A stretch of DNA of 64,000 nucleotides, taken from an uncultured Bacteroidia bacterium. GTDB taxonomy: Bacteria; Bacteroidota; Bacteroidia; Bacteroidales; UBA932. Position numbers and translations under genes: made by a program. Below, piece by piece: positions 10,053 through 18,157 of this stretch. The notes under the pieces were generated by a model. That model had not been told where the DNA came from. It saw only the letters and a program-made list of their open reading frames with translations, and searched no databases. How positions within the stretch are numbered: the first letter of the stretch is position 1; each line of letters starts with the position of its first letter. The stretch covers positions 1 to 64,000 of the forward strand of contig CACZUR010000006.1 in assembly GCA_902784435.1 (NCBI GenBank), given 5' to 3'.

Positions 10053-10514
10053 CTACGGTTTGCGCTCCCGGCCTCCCAGCCTGCCAATCTGCTGATGGCG
10101 GAATTTTTCCTCGGCTACCAGCAATTTGGCCACTTTGGCTACGGGAAGGACGCCTTTGTAGCGGGCCACTGCGTCGGCCTCCACTTTTTCACCGGCTTTC
10201 TTGCAGGAAAGGTACTTGTCCAGCAGGGCGTCGGTGTCTGCGCCGTCCGTACCCTGGGCCAGGGCTTTGAAAGCTTCGCCGGATGCCTTGAAGGCCTCGC
10301 GGCGCTGCTTCTGGACCTCGTTGTATACGGGCCAGAAAGCCTGGGCTTCGGCCTCGGTCAGGTCCAGTTCGGAGGTGATGAAAGCCACTTGTTCGGCGCG
10401 CAGCTTTTCTCTCCAGCCTTCCGGATTTCCTTTCTTCTTATGGTCGTTGTTTTGGGCATAGGCCCCTGCGCAAACCAGCGCAAGGACACAGAATACACTA
10501 ATAATTCTCTTCAT
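10053..10514 (-). CDS. Periplasmic Spy/CpxP-like protein of the ECF sigma operon
   Basis: 153 residues. A signal peptide (residues 1-20, ending AGAYAQ) is followed by a helical, charged protein with the '[19 protein letters not shown]' motif. That motif recalls small periplasmic proteins often annotated as sensors of ECF sigma factors, and the LTxxQ family. It is the last gene of a sigma factor/anti-sigma operon and overlaps the previous gene by 17 bases. A stress-sensing or chaperone-like role in the periplasm is inference from this context. Confidence 0.6.
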   Translation of the reverse strand: MKRIISVFCVLALVCAGAYAQNNDHKKKGNPEGWREKLRAEQVAFITSELDLTEAEAQAFWPVYNEVQKQRREAFKASGEAFKALAQGTDGADTDALLDKYLSCKKAGEKVEADAVARYKGVLPVAKVAKLLVAEEKFRHQQIGRLGGRERKP

Positions 10515-10878
10515 AACTCAGGGATGCTATAAGTTCTACTGAAATGCTGTTGTCGGCCAGAAGATAGCTGCGGATATCCTCGTCCGTGGGTTCCTGCGCC
10601 TCCTTGAGCTCTACCAGCCCGTCGGGATCCAGTTCCTGGGCCAGATAGGAGACATAGTTCCACTGGGCGTCCGTTTCTTCGCTTACTGCAGTTTTCCGGA
10701 GAATCAGATTTCCTGCGGCGGCCAGGAGCACCAGGGAGGCGGCATAGGCAAAGTACGGGGCCAGCCGGCGCACGCCGCGGGGGGCCTGCTCCTGCCGGGC
10801 CGAGGGAATTTGCTGCAGCCGCTGCTCCAGTTGCTGGAAGTAGCCGTCGGGGACGGATATGTCGTTTCTTTTGGTCAT
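10498..10878 (-). CDS. Single-pass membrane protein, probable anti-sigma factor
   Basis: 126 residues. A short cytoplasmic N-terminus ('ISVPDGYFQQLEQRLQQIP'), one hydrophobic segment (about residues 44-61, 'APYFAYAASLVLLAAAG'), and an acidic outer part. 'VPDGYFQQL' resembles the start of small Bacteroidota anti-sigma-like proteins next to ECF sigma genes. There is no zinc-binding HxxxCxxC motif. It begins 6 bases after the sigma factor stop and overlaps the next gene, so function as the membrane-bound regulator of that sigma factor is the likeliest reading. Confidence 0.6.
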   Translation of the reverse strand: MTKRNDISVPDGYFQQLEQRLQQIPSARQEQAPRGVRRLAPYFAYAASLVLLAAAGNLILRKTAVSEETDAQWNYVSYLAQELDPDGLVELKEAQEPTDEDIRSYLLADNSISVELIASLSYEENY

Positions 10879-10884
10879 AACTGC

Positions 10885-11400
10885 TTACTTGGACACGTGG
10901 GCATCCGAAAGGTTTAATTTGATTTTTTCCTGGGCGATGTGATAGGACGCTTTGAGGGCCCCGACGGAGGTTCCGGTGATGGCCGATATGTCCTCGTAGC
11001 TGAGTTCGTCCCACCAGCGCATGATGAAGACCTGCCGCTGCTTTTCCGGCAGCCGGGCCACGGCCTTGGCCAGTTCCCGCTGGGCCTCGGTGCCGTTGAA
11101 ATAGGGGTCGGCCTGGATACGCTGGGCCACCAGTTCGTCGGCCGAAGAGAAGCGAAGGGCCGCCCGCACCTTTTCCCGCCGCAGGTGGTTCAGGGTTTCG
11201 TTGGTGGCGATGCGCCAGACCCAGGTATAAAGCTGCGCCTCCCCCCGGAAAGAGGGAAGCGCAGTCCAGATTTTCAGGAAAATGTCCTGGAGCAGGTCGT
11301 CGGCGTCTTCGTGGCTGCCCACCATGCGGCGGACGTGCCAGTAAAGGCGCTCGCTGTAATCCTTAACTATTTGGTTGAATACCTGCTCAAGGTTTTCCAT
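10885..11400 (-). CDS. ECF-type RNA polymerase sigma factor
   Basis: 171 residues. Region 2 is clear ('RMVGSHEDADDLLQDIFLKIW', residues ~26-46; 'YTWVWRIATNETLNHLRR'), and region 4 follows ('LPEKQRQVFIMRWWDELSYEDIS', 'GALKASYHIAQEKI'). It directs RNA polymerase to a dedicated promoter set when released from its anti-sigma partner. The gene begins at the base next to the transketolase stop codon, so it belongs to the transketolase operon as well as heading the sigma/anti-sigma/periplasmic-protein group. Confidence 0.93.
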   Translation of the reverse strand: MENLEQVFNQIVKDYSERLYWHVRRMVGSHEDADDLLQDIFLKIWTALPSFRGEAQLYTWVWRIATNETLNHLRREKVRAALRFSSADELVAQRIQADPYFNGTEAQRELAKAVARLPEKQRQVFIMRWWDELSYEDISAITGTSVGALKASYHIAQEKIKLNLSDAHVSK

Positions 11401-12354
11401 TTACTTTTTGGCGATGGCCTTTTTCGCAGCCTCCGCAATGTGCGGGGCGTCAAGACCGTATGCGGCCATCAATGCAGAAGGCGTGCCAGACTGGCCGAAT
11501 TTGTCTTCGCCGTTGACGAAAACCACGGGCGTGGGCAGTTCGCGGGCCAGGACACCGGCCACGGCTTCTCCCAGGCCGCCGGCCATGTTGTGCTCTTCCG
11601 CCACGACCACGGCGCCGGTCTTTTTGGCCGATGCGATGATGGCTTGCTCGTCCAGGGGCTTGATGGTGGCCATGTTGATGACTTCGGCCCGGATGCCTTC
11701 GGCCTCCAGGGCCTCGGCGGCCAGGAGGGACTCCCACACGGTGTGGCCGGTGGCGATGAGCGTGACGTCGGCGCCTTCATTGAGGACGATGGCCTTGCCA
11801 ATCACGAAAGGTTCGTCCGGATCCGTGAAGTTGGGTACGGACGGACGGCCGAAGCGCAGGTACACGGGACCGTTGTACTGGGCGGCGGCGATGGTGGCCT
11901 GCACGGTCTGGTTGAAGTCGCAGGGATTCAGGACCACCATGCCGGGCAGGGCCCGCATGAGGGCGATGTCCTCCATGGTCTGGTGGGTGGCACCGTCTTC
12001 GCCCAGGGTGATGCCGGCGTGCGAGGAAGCGATCTTCACATTGGCACAGCCGTAGGCCACTTCCTGGCGGATCTGGTCATAGACGCGGCCGGTCACGAAT
12101 TCTGCAAACGAGCCGATGAAAGGAATCTTGCCGGTGATGGCCAGGCCGGCGGCGGCGCCTACCATGTTGGCCTCGGCAATGCCGCACTGGATGAAACGCT
12201 CCGGGAATTCCGCCGCAAAGGCGTCCATCTTCAGGGAACCTTTGAGGTCTGCGGTAAGGGCCAGGACATTGGGATTGGCCTGTCCGGCTTTCAGAAGACC
12301 CACGCCAAAGCCGCTGCGGGTGTCTTTTTTGCCTGTATCTGTATACTTTTTCAT
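11401..12354 (-). CDS. Transketolase, C-terminal subunit
   Basis: 317 residues. Carries the pyrimidine-binding and C-terminal transketolase domains: 'RFIQCGIAEANMVGAAAGLA' (the catalytic Glu that activates thiamine diphosphate lies in 'GIAEANM'), 'SHAGITLGEDGATHQTMEDIA', and 'EEHNMAGGLGEAVAGVL'. It needs the N-terminal subunit encoded one base upstream. The pair moves two-carbon units between sugar phosphates in the non-oxidative pentose phosphate pathway, downstream of xylulose 5-phosphate made by the xyl operon 2 kb away. Confidence 0.95.
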   Translation of the reverse strand: MKKYTDTGKKDTRSGFGVGLLKAGQANPNVLALTADLKGSLKMDAFAAEFPERFIQCGIAEANMVGAAAGLAITGKIPFIGSFAEFVTGRVYDQIRQEVAYGCANVKIASSHAGITLGEDGATHQTMEDIALMRALPGMVVLNPCDFNQTVQATIAAAQYNGPVYLRFGRPSVPNFTDPDEPFVIGKAIVLNEGADVTLIATGHTVWESLLAAEALEAEGIRAEVINMATIKPLDEQAIIASAKKTGAVVVAEEHNMAGGLGEAVAGVLARELPTPVVFVNGEDKFGQSGTPSALMAAYGLDAPHIAEAAKKAIAKK

Positions 12355-12355
12355 A

Positions 12356-13207
12356 CTAAAAATCTCCTAAGGGGGTTTCACCTAATTCGCTGAGGGCCAG
12401 TTCCAGCTGTTCCGGCTTGGGCACGGAGCCGTGCCACTTGTGGGTGCCGGCCATGAAGCTTACGCCGTGGCCCATTTCGCTCTTGAAGAGAATCATGGTA
12501 GGAATGCCGGTTCCCTTGCCGGCCTTGGCCAGCTCGAAGGCCTGCCGGATGGAGTCGAAGTCGTGGGCGTCGGCCACGATCACTCTCCAGCCCCAGGCTT
12601 CCCATTTGGCGGCCAGGTCTCCCTCGCCGGCCACTTCCTCTACGGGACCGTCAATCTGTTTGCCGTTCCAGTCCGTCATGGCAATGAGGTTGTCCAGCTT
12701 GTGGAAGACGGCCCACATGCCGGCCTCCCAGATCTGGCCTTCCTCGGATTCTCCGTCTCCGCACAGGCAGTAGACGAAGTTGTCGTCCTTATCCAGTTTC
12801 TTGCCCTTGGCCAGGCCGGCGGCGGCGCTCAGGCCCTGCCCCAGGGAACCGGAAGCCTGGAAAATGCCCGGCAGATTCTTGCGCACGGACGGGTGGCCCT
12901 GCAGGCGGGTGCCCATCTGGCGGAAAGTGCCCAGTTCGCTGGCGGGGAAATAGCCCGCACGCGCGAGGACCGAATAATAGACCGGCGTCATGTGACCGGC
13001 GCTGAGAATGAACATGTCCTGTCCCTTGCCGTCCCTTCTCCAGGTGGCGGGATCCTGCTTCATTTCATTGAAATAGAGCGTCGTGAGAACGTCCGTGGAG
13101 CCCAGGGAGCCTCCCGGATGTCCGGATTTGGCCATGCACACCATCCGGAGGATGTCCCGGCGGACCTGTGTGGCAATGCTTTTGAGTTCTTCGTTTGTCT
13201 TAGCCAT
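12356..13207 (-). CDS. Transketolase, N-terminal (ThDP-binding) subunit
   Basis: 283 residues. The pyrophosphate-binding domain: 'MAKSGHPGGSLGSTDVLTTLYF', 'FILSAGHMTPVYYSVLA' and the ThDP motif 'CLCGDGESEEGQIWEAG...N' ending in 'DWNGKQIDG'. Bacteria with split transketolase carry this order of genes. The start at 13207 is 21 nt after an exact -7 box. The gene leads an operon of transketolase N and C, ECF sigma factor, anti-sigma protein and periplasmic protein. Confidence 0.95.
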   Translation of the reverse strand: MAKTNEELKSIATQVRRDILRMVCMAKSGHPGGSLGSTDVLTTLYFNEMKQDPATWRRDGKGQDMFILSAGHMTPVYYSVLARAGYFPASELGTFRQMGTRLQGHPSVRKNLPGIFQASGSLGQGLSAAAGLAKGKKLDKDDNFVYCLCGDGESEEGQIWEAGMWAVFHKLDNLIAMTDWNGKQIDGPVEEVAGEGDLAAKWEAWGWRVIVADAHDFDSIRQAFELAKAGKGTGIPTMILFKSEMGHGVSFMAGTHKWHGSVPKPEQLELALSELGETPLGDF

Positions 13208-13228
13208 TTTTTGTGGAATTCTAGTTTA

Positions 13229-13236
13229 CAAATATA
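13229..13236 (-). promoter_or_regulatory. -7 box of the transketolase/sigma operon
   Basis: TATATTTG on the minus strand (13236-13229) matches the -7 consensus exactly; the transketolase ATG lies 21 nt downstream. Confidence 0.55.
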
Positions 13237-13238
13237 AT

Positions 13239-13338
13239 CATTTATTGTCATTTTTGAGCCATACCGCCATTTTCCCTTTTCCGCGGTGCAGGCGCACAGC
13301 AGGCAGCAGACGGGGAATAGGATACAAAGGCCTTTCAT
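13239..13338 (-). pseudogene. 5' stub of a lipoprotein gene after galM
   Basis: Three bases after the galM stop, an ATG opens 'MKGLCILFPVCCLLCACTAEK', a clear lipoprotein signal peptide with lipobox cysteine at residue 17. About 13 residues later the frame runs through the transketolase promoter and then out of frame into transketolase. I therefore read it as the surviving 5' end of a lipoprotein gene cut off when the present promoter junction formed. The right-hand limit given is where the signal-peptide-like part starts; the 3' limit is arbitrary. Confidence 0.4.
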
Positions 13339-13341
13339 AAG

Positions 13342-14418
13342 CTATTTGACGCTGAAGGCGAAGATGCAGTGGCTGTGGTACGTCTCGCCGGGACGGAGCA
13401 CGGCGCTGGGCCACTGGGGCTTGTTGGGCGTGTCCGGATAGTGCTGGGTTTCCAGGCAGATGCCGGTGCGCTGCTGGTAGGCGATGCCTTTCTTGCCCAC
13501 GACGCTGCCGTCCAGGAAATTGCCGCTGTAAACCTGTACGCCGGGTTCGTCGGTGTACACCTTGAGGTCGATGCCGCTTTCCGGGCAGTAGAGCTCGCAG
13601 GCCACCACGGAGATGTCGCCGGCGGTGTCCAGGCACCAGTTGTGGTCGTAGCCGTTGCCGTTTTTAAGCTGCTGGCAGTCGGCCGCGATATCCTGGCCGA
13701 TGGGCTTGGGAACGGTGAAGTCGAAGGGCGTGCCGGCTACGGGGACGATTTCTCCGGTGGTCATGTAGGTGCTGTCTACCGGCGTAAAGTTGGCGGCGTT
13801 CACATACAGGATGTCGCCTACGATGCTGCGGGTGGGGTCTCCGGACAGGTTGAAGTAGGAGTGGTTGGTCATGTTGATGACCGTGGGAGCGTCCGTGGTG
13901 GCCTCGTAGGCAATGTCTACGGCATTGTCATCGGTGAGGGTATAGGTGACGTAGGCTTTCACGTTGCCGGGGAAGTTGTTGTCCCCGTCCGGGGATTCGC
14001 GCAGGAGCTTGATATGGGTGTCGTCGGCCTCCACCACCTGGTAAAGCTGGTATTGCCAGCCGGTGGGACCGCCGTGCAGGCAGTGGCCGAAGTTGTTCTG
14101 CGGCAGCTGATAGGTTACGCCGTCCAGGGTGATTTTTCCCTGGTTGATGCGGTTGGCATAGCGGCCGATGGCGGCGCCGAAGTCCGAGAGGTTGTTTTCC
14201 GGGTAGTAGTCTTCCACTTTGTCGAAGCCCAGGACCACATCCTGGAGCACGCCGCTGCGGTCCGGAACCTGGATGGCGGTGATGCGCCCGCCGAAGGGGG
14301 TGATGCTCACCTGCATGCCGTTGGCATTGCTGAGGGTGTAAACGCCGGGAACGGCTTCTTTGGGCGTGCAGGCGGCCGCCAGGACGGCGGCACAGAGGGC
14401 AAATAGAATCTTTTTCAT
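13342..14418 (-). CDS. galM: Aldose 1-epimerase (galactose mutarotase), lipoprotein form
   Basis: 358 residues. Interconverts alpha and beta anomers of aldoses. A lipoprotein signal peptide ('MKKILFALCAAVLAAAC', Cys17) means the enzyme is exported and membrane-anchored, as in many Bacteroidota. Family motifs: 'SITPFGGRITAIQVPDR', 'NRINQGKITLDG', 'NNFGHCLHGGPTGW', catalytic 'NMTNHSYFNLSG' (His), 'GYDHNWCLD', and the C-terminal 'CLETQHYPDTPNKPQWP' with the acidic catalytic residue. Its neighbours are xylose and pentose phosphate genes, so a role in preparing pentose or galactose anomers for uptake is plausible. Confidence 0.93.
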   Translation of the reverse strand: MKKILFALCAAVLAAACTPKEAVPGVYTLSNANGMQVSITPFGGRITAIQVPDRSGVLQDVVLGFDKVEDYYPENNLSDFGAAIGRYANRINQGKITLDGVTYQLPQNNFGHCLHGGPTGWQYQLYQVVEADDTHIKLLRESPDGDNNFPGNVKAYVTYTLTDDNAVDIAYEATTDAPTVINMTNHSYFNLSGDPTRSIVGDILYVNAANFTPVDSTYMTTGEIVPVAGTPFDFTVPKPIGQDIAADCQQLKNGNGYDHNWCLDTAGDISVVACELYCPESGIDLKVYTDEPGVQVYSGNFLDGSVVGKKGIAYQQRTGICLETQHYPDTPNKPQWPSAVLRPGETYHSHCIFAFSVK

Positions 14419-14434
14419 ATAGGAGTGGGGTTTA

Positions 14435-14560
14435 TTATTCCAGGATGTAGATGTTAAAGGAATAGGCGGGGGCGACGGCGCTCAGGCGGACGCCCTCCAC
14501 GGCCTTCCGCAGGCCGGTTGCGGCCAGGAGGCACGCGAGGGCAAGAACAAATTTACGCAT
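14435..14560 (-). pseudogene. 41-codon remnant: signal peptide joined to a short tail
   Basis: The minus-strand frame 'MRKFVLALACLLAATG' is a signal peptide, followed by 'LRKAVEGVRLSAVAPAYSFN' and four more residues before tandem stops (TAATAA). The tail looks like the C-terminal strand pair of a larger protein, so an internal deletion is the simplest explanation. It lies 16 bases upstream of galM and 29 nt after a TATTTTTG box (14597-14590), so it may now act only as a leader of the galM transcript. Confidence 0.4.
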
Positions 14561-14624
14561 ATAAATCGGTTGTCAGTTTTTTATGTGCTCAAAAATACAT
14601 TTTTGCTATGCTAAAGGTGGACAA

Positions 14625-14836
14625 ATGAACAATACAAGAAAACAGTTGCTGCATCTGTACTCTTTCTGTTCCTGCTGCCGGCTTTGTCGGCTGCACAGGA
14701 GCGTTTCGAAGACAAATATAACGTTTATGTCTTTAATATAGAAAACGGCCTGCCCGGTAATTTCGTGGACGACCTGTATTGCATGGGCCCTTCCGGCGTG
14801 GCGGCCTTCGACTACTTCCGCCAGCGGGTGTACTGA
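14625..14836 (+). pseudogene. Remnant of a hybrid two-component regulator N-terminus
   Basis: After an ATG at 14625 the sequence must shift frame to read 'ASVLFLFLLPALSAAQERFE' and then 'YNVYVFNIENGLPGNFVDD' before a TGA. The phrase 'IENGLPGNFVDDLY' matches the first propeller repeat of Bacteroidota hybrid two-component sensors ('xxENGLPSNxVxxI'). The rest of the ~1300-residue protein is missing. I read it as a frameshifted, 3'-deleted fossil. It sits in the 14561-14881 spacer, where I see no other gene. Confidence 0.55.
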
Positions 14837-14843
14837 CCTCCCT

Positions 14844-14875
14844 TTTGGCGGTTTGGCTAAATTGCGTTATCTTTG
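14844..14875 (+). promoter_or_regulatory. Promoter of lepA
   Basis: TTTG (14844-14847), 20 bases, TATCTTTG (14868-14875): an exact -33/-7 pair. The ATG is only 6 nt after the -7 box, predicting a leaderless mRNA. Confidence 0.75.
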
Positions 14876-14881
14876 CAGGAT

Positions 14882-16669
14882 ATGAAGAATATCCGCAACT
14901 TTTGCATCATCGCCCATATAGACCATGGTAAAAGCACCTTGGCAGACCGCCTGCTGGAGCTCACCCGTACGCTGAGTGAGCGCGAAATGGCCGCCCAGGT
15001 GCTGGACGACATGGACCTGGAACGCGAGAAGGGTATCACCATCAAGAGCCACGCCATCCAGATGGACTATGTCCGCGGCGGGGAAACCTACAGGCTCAAC
15101 CTCATCGACACTCCCGGACACGTAGACTTCTCCTACGAGGTGTCCCGTTCCATCGCCTCCTGCGAAGGAGCCCTGCTGGTGGTGGACGCCTCCCAGGGCA
15201 TCCAGGCCCAGACCATCTCCAACCTGTACCAGGCCATCGACCACTCCCTGGAGATTATCCCTGTGCTCAACAAGATTGACATGGACAGCGCCCAGCCGGA
15301 GGTGGTCACGGACCAGATCTGCGACCTGCTGGGCTGCGACCCGGAGGACGTACTGCGGGTAAGCGCCCGCACCGGCGAAGGCGTGCATGCAGTGCTGGAT
15401 GCCATCTTAGACCGCATCCCGGCGCCCAAGGGAGACCCTTCGGCCCCGCTGCAGGCCCTCATCTTCGACTCGGTGTTCAACCAGTTCCGCGGCATCATCG
15501 CCTACTTCAAGGTGGTGAACGGTACCCTGCGCACCGGCGACAAGGTGAAGTTCTTCTCCACCGCCAACGAGTACGAGGCCGAGGAAGTGGGCAATCTCAA
15601 ACTCAAGCTCAACCCCACCGGAGAGGTCCGTGCCGGGGATGTGGGTTATATCATCACGGGTATCAAGGCGGCCGTGGAGGTGAAGGTGGGCGACACCATC
15701 ACCCACGTGGAAACGCCTTGCCGTGAGGCCATTGCGGGCTTCGAGGAAGTGAAGCCCATGGTGTTCGCCGGCCTGTATCCCGTAGACGCCTCCAAGTTCG
15801 AGGAACTGCGGGCCACCCTGGAGAAATTCCAGCTCAACGACGCCTCGTTCACCTACGAGCCGGAAAGCTCCCTGGCCCTGGGCTTCGGCTTCCGCTGCGG
15901 CTTCCTGGGCCTGCTGCACCTGGAAATCGTCCAGGAGCGCCTGTTCCGCGAATTCAACATGGACGTCATCACCACCGTGCCCAACGTGTCGTACAAGGTG
16001 TATACCACCAAGGGAGAAGTGGTGGATGTGCACAACCCCTCGGGCCTGCCGCCGGCATCGGTCGTAGATCACATCGAGGAACCCTATATCCGCGCCCAGA
16101 TCATCACCAAGGCCGATTTCTACGGCCCCATCATGAAACTGTGCATGGACAAGCGGGGCACGCTCATCGGCCAGCATTACATTACCACGGACCGCGTGGA
16201 GCTCAATTACGACCTGCCGCTCAGCGAAGTGGTCTTTGACTTCTACGACAAACTCAAGAGCATCTCCAAGGGCTATGCCTCCTTCGACTATCATGTTACG
16301 GACTTCCGCCCGGCCCGCCTGGTGAAACTGGACATCCTCCTGAACGGAGACCCGGCCGATGCCTTGAGCACCCTCATCCACGAAGACCACGCCTACGACT
16401 TCGGCCGCAAAATCTGCCTCAAGCTCAAGGACCTCATTCCCCGCCAGCAGTTCGACATCGCCGTCCAGGCTGCCATCGGCGCCAAAATCATCGCCCGCGA
16501 AACCGTGCGCCAGGTGCGCAAGGACGTTACGGCCAAGTGCTACGGCGGCGACGTCACCCGCAAGCGCAAGCTCCTGGAAAAGCAGAAGGAAGGCAAGAAG
16601 CGCATGCGCCAGATCGGTACCGTCCAAGTGCCCCAAAGTGCCTTCATGGCCGTTCTGAAACTGGATTAG
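14882..16669 (+). CDS. lepA: Elongation factor 4 (LepA)
   Basis: 595 residues. A ribosome-bound GTPase that back-translocates or remodels stalled ribosomes. G1 '[16 protein letters not shown]', switch II '[14 protein letters not shown]', G4 'NKID', then EF-G-like domains and the LepA-specific C-terminal domain ('[23 protein letters not shown]', '[25 protein letters not shown]'). I start it at the ATG at 14882; a TTG three codons upstream lies inside the -7 box. Length and motifs are complete. Confidence 0.97.
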   Translation: MKNIRNFCIIAHIDHGKSTLADRLLELTRTLSEREMAAQVLDDMDLEREKGITIKSHAIQMDYVRGGETYRLNLIDTPGHVDFSYEVSRSIASCEGALLVVDASQGIQAQTISNLYQAIDHSLEIIPVLNKIDMDSAQPEVVTDQICDLLGCDPEDVLRVSARTGEGVHAVLDAILDRIPAPKGDPSAPLQALIFDSVFNQFRGIIAYFKVVNGTLRTGDKVKFFSTANEYEAEEVGNLKLKLNPTGEVRAGDVGYIITGIKAAVEVKVGDTITHVETPCREAIAGFEEVKPMVFAGLYPVDASKFEELRATLEKFQLNDASFTYEPESSLALGFGFRCGFLGLLHLEIVQERLFREFNMDVITTVPNVSYKVYTTKGEVVDVHNPSGLPPASVVDHIEEPYIRAQIITKADFYGPIMKLCMDKRGTLIGQHYITTDRVELNYDLPLSEVVFDFYDKLKSISKGYASFDYHVTDFRPARLVKLDILLNGDPADALSTLIHEDHAYDFGRKICLKLKDLIPRQQFDIAVQAAIGAKIIARETVRQVRKDVTAKCYGGDVTRKRKLLEKQKEGKKRMRQIGTVQVPQSAFMAVLKLD

Positions 16670-16698
16670 GCCCCCCCCTTTGGCTCCGCCTTTGGTGT

Positions 16699-17124
16699 AG
16701 GTGTTGCGCTGTATGGCGCAGGTCATGCTCTGTATGGCGCAGGTCTCGCGCTATATGGTGCAGGTGTCACATTGCATGGCGCAGGTCTAATTCCAGGGCC
16801 GACGCCTGCGCCGTGAATCGCCATTCTGTGCCTTCCCGTGGCGCCGGCCTACCCTCTGAAATTCAGCCTGCGCCATCTGACCCCCGGCCTGCGCCATCTG
16901 ACCCCCGACCTGCGCCGTGAATCGCCATTGTGTGCCCTCCCGTGGCGCAGGTCTCGCATTACATGGTGCAGGTCTCGCGCTATATGGTGCAGGTGTTGCG
17001 CTGTATGGCGCCGGTCTAATTCCAGGGCCGACGCCTGCGCCGTGAATCGCCATTGTGTGCCTTCCCGTGGCGCCGGCCTACCCCCTGAAATTCAGCCTGC
17101 GCCATCTGAGCCCCAGCCTGCGCC
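16699..17124. repeat. GC-rich spacer built of 21-bp repeats and a 109-bp duplication
   Basis: The 516-base gap between lepA and menA. Four 21-bp units of form GGTNTYGCGCTRTATGGYGCA stand in tandem at 16700-16783, three more at 16950-17012. A segment of about 109 bp (16772-16880) is repeated almost exactly at 17001-17109, offset 229. A third partial copy of its centre lies near 16909-16956. The same core also occurs inverted (CCTGCGCCATCTGACCCC, near 16867-16905), so arms in both directions could fold into long hairpins. Short frames through it on both strands look like chance, because the units are multiples of three. Confidence 0.85.
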
Positions 17125-17173
17125 GGCCATCGGCCACACGGAGCCAGATAGTGTACGGCATCGTCTTTTTTTG

Positions 17174-17181
17174 TACCTTTG
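17174..17181 (+). promoter_or_regulatory. -7 box of menA
   Basis: TACCTTTG, exact -7 consensus, 4 nt before the menA ATG; no clear TTTG at -33. Confidence 0.55.
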
Positions 17182-17185
17182 CGCC

Positions 17186-18094
17186 ATGAAACCGAAAGCC
17201 GCCATCCAATCCATGCGCCTGCGCACCCTGCCGCTGTCTACCGGCGGCGTGCTGCTGGGCATTCTCCTGGCCGTGGCCGATTGGAAGGTAGACCCCTGGG
17301 TCGCCGTCCTCATCGTGGTCACCACCGTCTGTCTGCAAATCCTGTCCAACCTGTCCAATGAACTGGGCGACGTCCTCCGGGGCACCGACACGCCCGACAG
17401 GCAGGGACCGGAATACGGCCTGAACGGCGGCGGCATGACCATCCCGGAGATGAAACGGCTGATCGGCCTGTTCGTGGGCCTGTGTGTGGTCTTTGGAACG
17501 GCCATGACCTGGAAGGCCTTCGGCACGCTCTGGGACCTCACGCCCCTGATGGTCCTGCTGCTGGGCGCCGCAGCCATTGCCGGGGCCATGAAATACACCC
17601 TGGGTCCCAACCCCTACGGTTACCGGGCCAAGGGAGACATCTACGTTTTCCTGTTTTTCGGCCTCGTGGCCGTGCTGGGGGCCTATTTCGTGTGCACGCA
17701 GGGCGTGGGCCTGCACTGGAAGCTGCTGCTGCCCGCCGCCGGCGTGGGATGCTTCAGCGTGGGCGTCCTGAACGTGAACAACATCCGGGACATGAAGACC
17801 GACGCCGCCAACCGCGTTACCGTGGCCATCAAACTGGGGCCGAAGAGGGCACGGATATACCAGACCGTGCTCATCGGCCTGGGCTGGGCCTGCATGGCCG
17901 CTTACTGCCTGCTGTGCTGGCCGTCCTGGTGGCACTGGCTGTGGGTCATTACCCTGCCGCTCTACGTGCTGCATCTCCGCGGCGTCTGGACCCGCACCGA
18001 CCGGGCCATGGACCCCATGCTCCCGCTGCTGGTCCTATCCACCTTCGCCCTCTGCCTCCTCATGGGCCTGGGCTTCTGCGTGTTCCTGTTCTGA
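17186..18094 (+). CDS. menA: 1,4-dihydroxy-2-naphthoate polyprenyltransferase
   Basis: 302 residues, about eight membrane segments. It prenylates dihydroxynaphthoate in menaquinone synthesis at the inner membrane. The two Asp-rich prenyl-diphosphate/Mg sites are visible as 'NLSNELGDVLRGTDTPDR' and 'NVNNIRDMKTDAANR', and 'GPNPYGYRAKGDIYVFLFFG' is typical of MenA. The longer reading frame upstream is only the repeat spacer read through; the ATG at 17186 directly after a -7 box is the real start. No other men genes are in the window. Confidence 0.93.
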   Translation: MKPKAAIQSMRLRTLPLSTGGVLLGILLAVADWKVDPWVAVLIVVTTVCLQILSNLSNELGDVLRGTDTPDRQGPEYGLNGGGMTIPEMKRLIGLFVGLCVVFGTAMTWKAFGTLWDLTPLMVLLLGAAAIAGAMKYTLGPNPYGYRAKGDIYVFLFFGLVAVLGAYFVCTQGVGLHWKLLLPAAGVGCFSVGVLNVNNIRDMKTDAANRVTVAIKLGPKRARIYQTVLIGLGWACMAAYCLLCWPSWWHWLWVITLPLYVLHLRGVWTRTDRAMDPMLPLLVLSTFALCLLMGLGFCVFLF

Positions 18095-18157
18095 CAGGCC
18101 CCTGCCGTCGCAGGTCGCGCTGCGACGCTCCCGCACCTGGCCTGCCGTGCCGTTCCC

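Noticed and set aside
16787-17053. 88-codon minus-strand frame in the lepA-menA spacer
   Set aside because: It is a product of the GC-rich 21-bp repeats; no start signal or domain.
16699-17124. CRISPR array or integron cassette sites
   Set aside because: Repeats are contiguous 21-bp units or one large duplication, without spacers of constant length; no integrase or cas genes.
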